A stretch of 11,629 nucleotides of DNA, from the NCBI GenBank assembly GCA_046541515.1, contig JBKHDD010000156.1:1-11629 (forward strand), written 5' to 3'. The stretch is from CAYFVR01 sp046541515. Lineage in GTDB: Bacteria; Desulfobacterota; Desulfobacteria; Desulfobacterales; Desulfococcaceae. The notes below the pieces were generated by a model. The model saw nothing but the letters and a program-made list of their open reading frames with translations, did no database searches and was not told where the DNA came from. A program made the translations under genes and the position numbers. How positions within the stretch are numbered: position 1 is the stretch's first letter; each line of letters starts with the position of its first letter. Below are positions 1-6,037 of the stretch, in pieces.

Positions 1-183
1 TACCTCAATTTCCCCGTACTGATTCCGCAAAAACCGAATCAGGGAATTGTTGATTTCCCCTTCGAGTCTAATACGGGGCTTTTTCACGACTACCTGCATA
101 TGCTGATCCAAATTTTGTTTTTTTGGCACGTAAATTGCCTCAAATTTGGTCCCCAAAAAATGTTGAGAAGCAACAAGGCGCAT
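1..183 (-). CDS. Unidentified protein, partial (runs off the left edge)
   Basis: An open minus-strand frame of at least 61 codons enters from ATG 183-181 and leaves the window still open. It begins MRLVASQHFLGTKF and has a basic, soluble character (VVVKKPRIRLEGEI then SLIRFLRNQYGEIEV), with no membrane segment or motif I recognise. The frame stays open upstream to an ATG at 330, but that stretch is Arg/Cys-rich and overlaps the remains of a DUF4258 gene in another frame, so I prefer the start at 183. Only a weak GAAAGGG lies before it. It shares the strand of the toxin-antitoxin cassette and could be a further integron cassette. The opposite strand is also open across 1-207, so the strand itself is not certain. 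Confidence 0.3.
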   Translation of the reverse strand, partial: MRLVASQHFLGTKFEAIYVPKKQNLDQHMQVVVKKPRIRLEGEINNSLIRFLRNQYGEIEV

Positions 184-347
184 GGCCCTTTCGGGAAGTC
201 TGAATAATCCTCCACAACGATTGTCTATAGGACACCGCCGAGCGACTCTCCGGAGGTCAGTCCGTCCTCGGCCAGTTCGTCGTATCCGTGCTCCGAAAGA
301 CGAACATCGCCGGCACGTACCAAAGCCCATATCTTCTCAAGGAACGT
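172..347 (-). pseudogene. Remnant of a DUF4258-type (RelE-superfamily-like) gene
   Basis: Read downward from 347, the minus strand gives TFLEKIWALVRAGDVRLSEHGYDELAEDGLT as consecutive residues, then an in-frame TAG at 227-225, then VVEDYSDFPKGPC. The pattern S-x-H-x-x-x-x-L-x-x-x-G-L followed by an ED-Y-P-x-x-P-K-G-P-C-like stretch matches my memory of DUF4258 proteins, a family often paired with small antitoxins. No start codon survives: the codon where ATG would be expected reads TAG (350-348). Similarity stops after about 172. The lost start, the internal stop and the missing C-terminus make it a pseudogene. It lies just beyond the attC-like structure that follows the toxin gene, so it may have been the next cassette. 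Confidence 0.5.
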
Positions 348-388
348 CTACAACCGACTTCCTCCATTACGGCCAGCGCATTCCTATG

Positions 389-439
389 GGCATATCAGAC
401 GCGCGGTTTTTCGCGTCCGCTGAATTTGCCTTGTCGGGC
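389..439 (-). repeat. Degenerate attC-like inverted repeat after the toxin gene
   Basis: GGCATATCAGACGCG (389-403) pairs imperfectly with CGCGTCCGCTGAATTTGCC (412-430) around a short cggttttt loop; the inner arms GACGCG and CGCGTC are perfect. On the minus strand it is preceded, 27 bases after the toxin stop, by GCCCGAC (439-433), one base off the RYYYAAC simple site of integron attC elements. The matching GTTRRRY site is not evident at the other end, so this is either a decayed attC or an unrelated hairpin. Confidence 0.33.
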
Positions 440-466
440 GGCGACTTGGCGACGGATCTGCTTCGC

Positions 467-730
467 TCACTTGAGAAGACGGTCATATTCATCGTGGGTG
501 CCTATCCAAAACCAAGTCACTGTATCCGCTTTGAGCAATCCGAGCGTTCTATATCCCAGACCAATACGAACCGAATAGAGTGGCTGACCTTCTTTCACCC
601 GCTTGAAGAAAAGGCTCGGATGCCCTGGATTGTCTCTCCACAACTTGTAGGTTCGCCGCGCGTGTTGACGGGTTTCCGAAGGCAAAGCCCAATAATGCTT
701 CCAGAACGATTTGGTCGTTTGCGAATTCAT
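467..730 (-). CDS. RelE/ParE-superfamily toxin (87 aa)
   Basis: A small basic protein starting MNSQTTKSFWKHYWALP and ending WFWIGTHDEYDRLLK. The helix-rich N-terminus, the central NPxHPSLxFKRV segment, the YSVRIGLGYRTLG strand pair and the WFWIGxHxxYD ending are the signature, as I know it, of ParE-like toxins common in cyanobacteria and proteobacteria. Such proteins are expected to block translation or gyrase when free; which activity applies here cannot be read from the sequence. The start codon overlaps the stop of the upstream antitoxin (ATGA at 730-727), implying translational coupling. Length is normal and the frame intact, unlike its neighbours on both sides. The pair is flanked by attC-like structures, suggesting that it arrived as an integron cassette. 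Confidence 0.85.
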   Translation of the reverse strand: MNSQTTKSFWKHYWALPSETRQHARRTYKLWRDNPGHPSLFFKRVKEGQPLYSVRIGLGYRTLGLLKADTVTWFWIGTHDEYDRLLK

Positions 731-1032
731 TGTTGCTCAACGAATTCGCCGTGCTCATTGAACATCGGAAACGTTTCATCTTCATTGATTTCAGTTTCGA
801 CTGTCGCCACCAACGCAGCCAACTTGCCATTGTCGGTCGCCGCGAATTGTGCTTCCCACAGTGCTTCATCTGCCGCGATTTCTTCAAATGTTTCTTCGGT
901 GGGCAGTGGATGTGTTTTGAGGAAAAGTGCGAACTGATAGAGTTGAACTGTTCGAGCCAACGGCATGTCTTTGGCAATGTCAGTAATCGCTTTCACCAAA
1001 TCTGTCTGTGACTGCTGTATTTTCGTTGCCAT
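727..1032 (-). CDS. Antitoxin partner of the RelE/ParE toxin (101 aa)
   Basis: An acidic protein (MATKIQQSQTDLVKAITDIA at the start) encoded directly upstream of the toxin, sharing an ATGA stop/start. The N-terminal helices probably bind DNA or dimerise, and the strongly acidic C-terminal half (EEIAADEALW, ETEINEDETF) probably wraps the basic toxin; this follows from the usual layout of type II antitoxins and was not shown by a motif. A good Shine-Dalgarno (GGGAGTTGGAG) precedes the ATG at 1032. The start lies only about 40 bases from the GTTGGGC core of the attC-like repeat, the tight spacing typical of gene cassettes. No promoter of its own is evident in that short gap. Confidence 0.75.
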   Translation of the reverse strand: MATKIQQSQTDLVKAITDIAKDMPLARTVQLYQFALFLKTHPLPTEETFEEIAADEALWEAQFAATDNGKLAALVATVETEINEDETFPMFNEHGEFVEQQ

Positions 1033-1066
1033 TTCTCCAACTCCCTGTGAAAACGGTTGCGATCAT

Positions 1067-1130
1067 GCCGCCCAACGTCTAAAATTATCGGCGCTTCTTT
1101 TGCCTCCGATGGATTTTTTTGTTATATGGC
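1067..1130 (-). repeat. attC-like recombination site of an integron cassette
   Basis: A 64-base imperfect inverted repeat. Read on the minus strand, the right simple site is GTTGGGC (1076-1070), a perfect GTTRRRY, and the opposite end carries ATATAAC (one mismatch to RYYYAAC), with GCC/GGC tails outside. Inner arms AAAAT-t-ATCGG (1081-1091) and CCGAT-gg-ATTTT (1106-1117) pair with small bulges around a 14-base centre, as in L''/L' of attC sites. Length and order of elements fit attC. The antitoxin gene begins directly after the GTTGGGC core, in the expected orientation. Confidence 0.5.
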
Positions 1131-1142
1131 GTTTCCCATATA
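1123..1142. repeat. Perfect 7-bp inverted repeat beside the attC-like site
   Basis: TATATGG (1123-1129) and CCATATA (1136-1142) around a six-base loop. It overlaps the outer end of the attC-like element. It could be an operator for the toxin-antitoxin pair, a cruciform, or chance in AT-rich DNA. The rest of the gap up to the integrase fragment shows no gene, only a short GGCG/CGCC hairpin at 1260-1272. Confidence 0.4.
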
Positions 1143-1289
1143 CCACCTTCCCATTGTAATAATTTTTATGAACTTTTTAAAGCTGCCTTCGGATAAACGG
1201 CGATCAAAGCCATTTTGCTCTTGGTTCCAAACTATTGCAATGGTTATACCACTTATTCAGGCGTCTTGCGCCGACCCTCCCAACGCACT

Positions 1290-1555
1290 TCAAAGTCCGT
1301 CCATCGGACCCCGACCGGCGGAAGGCCCGCGATTGAGCGCAGGGGGATAGATCATCGTGGTTTTCCCGTCCTTGTGCCCCAGCAATTCCTGAACCGTCCG
1401 GATATCGTAGCCGCTTTCCAGCAGATGCGTGGCGAAGGAATGGCGGAACGTGTGGCAAGTGGCGCGTTTGATCAATCCGGCTTTGGTTACCGCACGGCAA
1501 ACCCGCAGCGCCCCGTGCAACTGATCGAGCAATTTGGGCTTGCCTTCTTTTCAGG
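1290..1555 (-). pseudogene. Integron integrase (IntI-type) C-terminal fragment
   Basis: The minus-strand frame gives LLDQLHGALRVCRAV, then CHTFRHSFATHLLESGYD, IRTVQELLGHKD and TTMIY before NRGP and a stop at 1290. This is the C-terminal catalytic part of a tyrosine recombinase. HxLRH-type (HTFRH), GHKD and the Tyr nucleophile (MIY) are present, and the NRGPxGVRSPxDGL-like tail is what I know from integron integrases. About three quarters of the protein is missing: the frame closes at a TGA near 1556 and no upstream part is found. The residues after the tyrosine (PPALN where THVLN is usual) and KDGK (usually KDVK) suggest relaxed selection. Its 3' end faces the cassette, so any integron here was of the inverted-integrase type. 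Confidence 0.8.
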
Positions 1556-1877
1556 GAAGAATCTCCCCCTTTTTGCAAAGGAATTTTCTCAGAATACATA
1601 CGAAATTTTTCATATTAGGTCAAGCCACAAAGTCCCCACGCCCCCAAAACTTTACGTTTATTGGAGCATTCCAAAAACAATGGAATCACGTCCATCGTTT
1701 TTACGTTGAATGTACAAATGGGATCGGATAAACGGTAGGAAGGAAGATATCTTCGGTTGCATTCTTGCCCCTTTCATAACGGACAACGCTCGGAAAGGTG
1801 GACTAGGACCACTTCGTTTCCGCGGCGGCGCATGTCGCTCCGCCCCGTCGGCCCGGTTCCTCCCCGGAAAACCCCAA
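1556..1877. other. Intergenic stretch before the regulator gene
   Basis: No convincing gene. The left two thirds are AT-rich compared with the DNA to the right. They hold an inverted repeat ATTCCA-aaaacaa-TGGAAT (1668-1686) and a direct repeat TTTACGTT (1651-1658 and about 1700-1707), either of which could be a regulatory site for the regulator gene. A possible but weak sigma-70-like pair is TTGCAA (1573-1578) with TACATA (1595-1600). The integrase fragment breaks off at its left border, so a recombination or deletion junction probably lies near 1556. Confidence 0.35.
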
Positions 1878-4347
1878 ATGTGGAATCGCGCAAAAAGAGG
1901 AACGTTGATTTTCCTCCCCCGGCCAAGGGAATCAAACAATCCGGAAACCCGAAGGCATTCCCGGACGCGACCAATCGCGCTCTTTTTCCTCGCCCTTCTC
2001 GTTTCTCCATGGACCGGCCACGCCGAACAAACCCTGGTCGTCGGCGTCTACGCCTACCGCCCCTTCGTCTTCCGAACGGCGGAGGGAACGTTGGACGGCC
2101 TCTGCGTCCGGGTGCTGAACGAGATCGCCCGGGAAGAAGGCTGGACCTTGGAATACCGGGAGGGAAGCTGGACCGATTGCCTGCGCCGGCTGGAAACCGG
2201 GGAGATCGACCTGTTGCCGGCCATCGCCTGGTCTCCGGAGCGGGCGGCGCGGTTCGCCTTCAACGACGTGCCGTTTTTGACCAACTGGGGACGGCTGTAC
2301 ACCCGCCCCGGCGTGACCGTGGACGCCTTCACCGCGCTGGAGGGACTCCGGGTCGCCGTTTACCAACAAGGCATTTTCTCCCAGGGCCTTCGGCGGATTC
2401 TCACCGAAATCGGCGTGTCCCCCCGTTTTCGTGGAAGCACCGGATTACGAAACCATCCAGCGAATGCTCTCCGCCGGACAGGCCGACGCCGGGGTGCTCA
2501 GCCACATCTACAGCCTATCCCTTCCCGACAACGCCCCCATCCGGCGTTCCAACCTGATCTTCATGCCCACGGAACTCCGGTTCGCCGCGCCCGCCAATCG
2601 GAGCACGCCCTGGCTCTCCACGCTGGACCGTCACCTGCTCCGCCTCAAAGCCGATCCCCAATCGGTCTACCACCAGGCCCTGGACGAATGGTCCATCGGC
2701 CGGCTGGCGGCGGTGGCGCGGTCCCGGTCCATGGTGCGCCCCCTGCTGTTCGGACTGGCGGCGGTGGCCGGGGCGGCCCTGGTGCTGTTTGGCCTCAGCC
2801 TGGTGCTGAAACGGCAGGTTCGACGCAAGACCCTGGCCCTCCAGGAAAACAGCCGGGAACTGGCCGACCGGAACCGGCGGCTGGAAACGGAAATGGAGGA
2901 ACGGCGGCAGGCCCAGCAGGCGCTTCAGGAAAACGAGCGACGGCTCTCCACGCTGATGGGCAACCTGCCAGGAATGGTCTATCGCTGCAGGGACGACGGA
3001 CGGGGAACGCTGCTCTTCGTCTCCCCGGGGAGCCGAAAGCTGCTCGGCCGTCCCCCGGAGGACTTCGGGGCGGACGGCATTCTCGCCCTGCGGGAGCTGA
3101 TCCATCCCGAGGACGCCGGGGCCCTGGAAACCGTCCCCCCCGGCGGCCATTACCGGCGGCTCTACCGGGTTCGAAAACCGGACGGCGGCTACCAATGGGT
3201 TTGCGACTATGGGGTGCGGCTGGAAGGTCCGAAGGGCGCATCCCCGGTGCTGGAAGGCTTCATCACCGACATCACGCCCCAGCAGGAAGAAGAGCTGCGC
3301 CTGCGGGACGAAAACCGAAAGCTTCGCTCGGCGGTCCAGGACGGCTTCGGCTTCGGCAACATCGTGGGCCGGAGTCCCGCCATGCAGCCGGTGTACGACC
3401 GGATTCTCAAGGCGGCGTCGTCGGACGATCCGGCGGTGGTCTACGGCGAGTCCGGAACGGGCAAGGAACTGGTGGCCCGGGCCATCCACGCCATGAGCGG
3501 CCGGAACACCGGGGCCTTCGTTCCGGTCAACTGCGGCGCGATTCCGGAGAATCTGCTGGAGAGCGAATTTTTCGGCCATAAAAAAGGCGCGTTCACCGGG
3601 GCGGACGCGGACCGGCCGGGACTGATGGACCGCGCCGACGGCGGGACGCTGTTTCTGGACGAGATCGGGGACATCCCCCTTTCCCTCCAGGTCAAATTGC
3701 TGCGGGCGTTGGAAGGCGGCGGCTTCACGCCGGTGGGCGGGACCGAGGTGCGGAATCCGAATGTCCGGATTGTGGCCGCGACCAATCGCAATCTCAAGCA
3801 GATGGTCGCCAGCGGCAAAATGCGGTCCGATTTTTACTACCGCATCCACGTCGTGCCCATCCACCTCCCCCCGCTGCGCCAACGGCGGGAGGACATTCCC
3901 ATGCTGGTGGAACATTTCCTCCAGCGGCACGATCCCGAGCGGAGGCCCGCCGTGAGCCTTAACATGATGGAGGCGCTGCGCGGATACCACTGGCCCGGGA
4001 ACGTCCGGGAGCTGAAAAACGTGCTCAACCGGTTCGTGGCGTTGGGCCGCCTAGACTTTTCCGGCGCGCCAGCCTCCGGCGAGCTGGACTTTTCCGGCGC
4101 GCCAGCCTCCGGCGAGCCGCAGGGCGCCGCCTTCCCGGGTCCATACCCCAACTCCGGGGAGAACGAGGCTCCTGCGGACGCCGATCTCCGCACCGCCGTG
4201 AAAACCTTCGAGCGCCGTCACATCCGCCGGGTCCTGGACCAGGTCGGCTGGCACCGGGGACAAGCCGCCGAAGTCCTCGGCATCAACCGCAAGACCCTCT
4301 TCAAGAAAATCCAGTCCCTCGGACTCGATTCCGACCGGAATTCCTAG
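1878..4347 (+). CDS. Membrane-anchored sigma-54 activator with periplasmic solute-binding sensor (frameshifted)
   Basis: Two overlapping frames form one protein of about 820 residues. Order: a signal-peptide-like segment (IALFFLALLVSPWTGHA), an SBP_bac_3-type solute-binding domain (VGVYAYRPFVF through DEWSIG), a membrane helix (LLFGLAAVAGAALVLFGLSL, coded about 2743-2802), a coiled coil, a PAS domain (GNLPGMVYRCRDD), then the AAA+ core with Walker A GESGTGKE (near 3444), GAFTGA (near 3586), Walker B GGTLFLDEIGD (near 3640) and the SDFYYRIHV region, and a Fis-type HTH (AAEVLGINRKTLFKKI). Known family role: ATP-driven opening of sigma-54 promoters. Inferred role: a solute detected outside directly activates the downstream methyltransferase/symporter operon. 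The start at 1878 is uncertain; the n-region would be long. One extra base in CCCCCC (2419-2424) shifts the frame: VSP continues as VFVEAPDY. The HTH-proximal linker carries a tandem duplication. The gene ends in TAG. Confidence 0.85.
4051..4116 (+). repeat. 33-bp tandem duplication within the regulator linker
   Basis: Two adjacent copies (4051-4083 and 4084-4116) each encode LDFSGAPASGE and differ by a single base (CTAGAC versus CTGGAC). They sit between the AAA+ domain and the DNA-binding domain, in a Pro/Gly/Ala-rich linker. The near identity indicates a recent event by slippage or unequal exchange, and it keeps the frame. Confidence 0.9.
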
Positions 4348-4362
4348 GGCCAATCCACCCCA

Positions 4363-4380
4363 TGGGGCTTTTCGGCCCCA
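4363..4380 (+). other. Short GC-rich hairpin after the regulator gene
   Basis: TGGGGC (4363-4368) and GCCCCA (4375-4380) form a perfect six-base stem with a TTTTCG loop, 16 bases after the regulator stop. No T-run follows, so it may be an RNA-stabilising or processing hairpin, or a palindromic binding site for the activator upstream of the -24/-12 promoter. Confidence 0.4.
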
Positions 4381-4412
4381 CATTCCAAATTTACAAATAA
4401 ATTCAATTTTTT

Positions 4413-4450
4413 ACGGAGATAATGGGGCGGTTCAACCCCGTCTCCGTTTT
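4413..4450 (+). terminator. Rho-independent terminator of the regulator gene
   Basis: ACGGAGA (4413-4419) pairs with TCTCCGT (4441-4447), and the inner GGGG (4424-4427) with CCCC (4436-4439). T-runs stand on both sides (a T6 just before the stem and TTTTC after it), so it could work in both directions. It separates the regulator transcript from the downstream operon. Confidence 0.7.
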
Positions 4451-4460
4451 CTGTGGCTAA

Positions 4461-4476
4461 TTAAATTTTGATTTAA
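4461..4476. promoter_or_regulatory. AT-rich inverted repeat upstream of the -24/-12 promoter
   Basis: TTAAAT-tttg-ATTTAA, about 30 bases before the -24 element. AT-rich DNA between activator sites and a sigma-54 promoter commonly serves bending, for example by IHF. I could not fit a good IHF consensus, so a specific factor is not claimed. Confidence 0.3.
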
Positions 4477-4503
4477 ATCCAAATAGTTAAAATTCGGCCA
4501 GAC

Positions 4504-4521
4504 TTGGCACGGAAGCTGCTT
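4504..4521 (+). promoter_or_regulatory. Sigma-54 (-24/-12) promoter of the methyltransferase-symporter operon
   Basis: TTGGCACGGAAGCTGCTT matches the YTGGCACG-N4-TTGCW consensus at all core positions except one (CTGC for TTGC). GG (4506-4507) and GC (4518-4519) have the required 10-base gap. Transcription would start near 4531, leaving a leader of roughly 160 bases. The sigma-54 activator gene ending just upstream makes functional pairing likely. Confidence 0.75.
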
Positions 4522-4580
4522 TATCACCGGCCAGAACGACGCGGCGCCCCATCCGGGAAAGCGTCCTTCTAAAAAGCCCG

Positions 4581-4656
4581 GAGCGTGTTTGGCAAGCCTC
4601 GGTTTCACCGAAACCTCACGACCCAGCATCGAAACCGGGGTTTTTCAAACACGCTC
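4581..4656 (+). other. Structured 5' leader of the methyltransferase mRNA
   Basis: GAGCGTGTTTG (4581-4591) and CAAACACGCTC (4646-4656) are perfect 11-base inverted arms. Between them lie a tight hairpin GGTTTC-acc-GAAACC (4601-4615) and a small AAACC/GGTTT repeat near 4632-4643. The whole element ends 37 bases before the start codon and would be transcribed from the -24/-12 promoter. It could be a cis-acting RNA (attenuator or riboswitch-like) or, as DNA, a protein-binding site. I see no known riboswitch signature. Confidence 0.45.
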
Positions 4657-4693
4657 AACCAACTCATCCTACATTTTTGAAAGGACCGAAATC

Positions 4694-5935
4694 ATGCTTC
4701 ATCCCAATGTCACCGCCGAGGCCACCTTGAATATCCCGACCCTTTCTCCGGCCGCTTTCGAGCTGGATTCCCTGCCCCTTCTGGACCAGATCCACGCGGA
4801 CGCCCTGCGCGTTCTGGAAGAGGTGGGCGTCCGGTGCGTTTCTCCGGAAGTCCGGGCCCTGTTCGAAGAGACCGGGCTGGCCGCCTACGACGACACCACG
4901 GGTCATTTGTATGTGCTGTCTCCCCTGGTGGAGCAGGCGTTGAGCACGGTTCCCAAGCGGGATCAATACTGGATTCCGGAAAACAGCTTCGGCATCGGCG
5001 GCACCGCCCCCTTTGTCCACGACGACGCCACCGGCGAGCTGGTTCAGCCCACCCTGGAGCATCTGGCCCATATTTGTAAAATCGGCCAGGCCGCGGACCC
5101 GGTGGCCTTCATGGCCCGGGGCGTGCTGATTCCAAAGCAGGAAGTGGCGGTGATGGACACCATGGTGGAACACTTCCACAAGCCGATCTACGCGGCGGCG
5201 GTTTCCGAGTCGGGCATTGCCCTGGCCGAGGAAATCCACCGGACCCGGGGCGGCCTCACGGTGCAGTTTTCCATCATCAACAGCCCGCTCAACGTCATCG
5301 AGAGCATGATTCCGCCGTTTCTGGAGTGCGTCCGGCGGGGCATCCCGACCTACGTTTCCACCATGCCCATGGCCGGACTGTCCGCGCCCTACTCCATGTC
5401 TTCGCTGCTGGCCCTGACCCACGCCGAGGCGCTGTTCGGGATCACCCTGGCCCAGCTCGTCAACCCGGGCGTCACGGTGGTCCACGCCGGTCTGCCCTCG
5501 GTGGCCAACATCAACAAGAACTACGCCGTGGACCTGGGCCTGCTCTCCCACAACGCCGCGAACCTGATTCTGGATCACGTCAACAAAAAGCTGGGTTTGC
5601 CGTCCATCCACAGCGCCTGCGCCACCAGCGAGGCCGCGCCGGGTCCCAAGGCCGAAGCCGACGCCGTGGCGGGCTACGCGCTGATGAAAAAATACGGTTT
5701 CCACCAGATGCGCCACGCCTTCGGCTTTCTCAAGGAGCTGGTCTCCTTCTCCATCGACAAGCTGGAGCGCCACATCGAGCTGTGCGAGGCCACCACGGCC
5801 TTGGAGGCCCCGGTCTACGATTTCGACGCCTACGATCCGGACGGCTTCGACGTCATCGCCCGGAACGGCAGCCAGCCCAACTACATGCGTGACGACCACA
5901 CCCTTCGCCAGATGTCCCGCTCGTTTCTGAAGTAG
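4694..5935 (+). CDS. MttB-superfamily (trimethylamine/betaine-type) methyltransferase, non-pyrrolysine
   Basis: A 413-residue soluble protein starting MLHPNVTAEATLNIP. The N-terminal LDQIHADALRVLEEVGVRC segment, the central FSIINSPLNVIESMIPPFLE-type strand-helix units, the YVSTMPMAGLSAPYS strand and the closing DDHTLRQM motif are typical of the MttB (PF06253) barrel family. That family demethylates quaternary or tertiary amines and passes the methyl group to a corrinoid protein. There is no in-frame TAG inside the gene, so this is a pyrrolysine-independent member, like glycine-betaine methyltransferases; the substrate is unknown. The ATG at 4694 has a GAAAGG Shine-Dalgarno. An upstream in-frame TTG at 4589 would include the structured leader and is rejected. 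It is shorter than most MttB proteins. No corrinoid protein is encoded nearby. The symporter gene follows about 100 bases on. Confidence 0.85.
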   Translation: MLHPNVTAEATLNIPTLSPAAFELDSLPLLDQIHADALRVLEEVGVRCVSPEVRALFEETGLAAYDDTTGHLYVLSPLVEQALSTVPKRDQYWIPENSFGIGGTAPFVHDDATGELVQPTLEHLAHICKIGQAADPVAFMARGVLIPKQEVAVMDTMVEHFHKPIYAAAVSESGIALAEEIHRTRGGLTVQFSIINSPLNVIESMIPPFLECVRRGIPTYVSTMPMAGLSAPYSMSSLLALTHAEALFGITLAQLVNPGVTVVHAGLPSVANINKNYAVDLGLLSHNAANLILDHVNKKLGLPSIHSACATSEAAPGPKAEADAVAGYALMKKYGFHQMRHAFGFLKELVSFSIDKLERHIELCEATTALEAPVYDFDAYDPDGFDVIARNGSQPNYMRDDHTLRQMSRSFLK

Positions 5936-5962
5936 CCGGTTCAAAACCAATTGGATTTCCAA

Positions 5963-5987
5963 CCTCCGGCCGAAAAAAGGCCGGAGG
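5963..5987 (+). other. Intergenic hairpin between methyltransferase and symporter genes
   Basis: CCTCCGGCC (5963-5971) pairs perfectly with GGCCGGAGG (5979-5987) over a GAAAAAA loop. The sequence after it is A-rich rather than T-rich, so it is not a classical terminator. A role in mRNA stability or in setting the ratio of the two products is plausible. On the other strand the A-run would read as a T-run, but nothing there needs ending. Confidence 0.6.
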
Positions 5988-6037
5988 GTTTCAAAAAAAC
6001 CATCGTTCGATCCAACATATTGAGGGAGGAACCCCAC

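Noticed and set aside
182..937. Long plus-strand open frame (251 codons) over the toxin-antitoxin region
   Set aside because: It lies antisense to the toxin and antitoxin genes and the DUF4258 remnant. Its product is low-complexity and Arg/Ser-rich, without any domain.
4589..4693. Alternative in-frame TTG start extending the methyltransferase by 35 residues
   Set aside because: It falls inside the structured leader, has no Shine-Dalgarno, and the added residues do not resemble the family N-terminus. ATG 4694 has a good GAAAGG.
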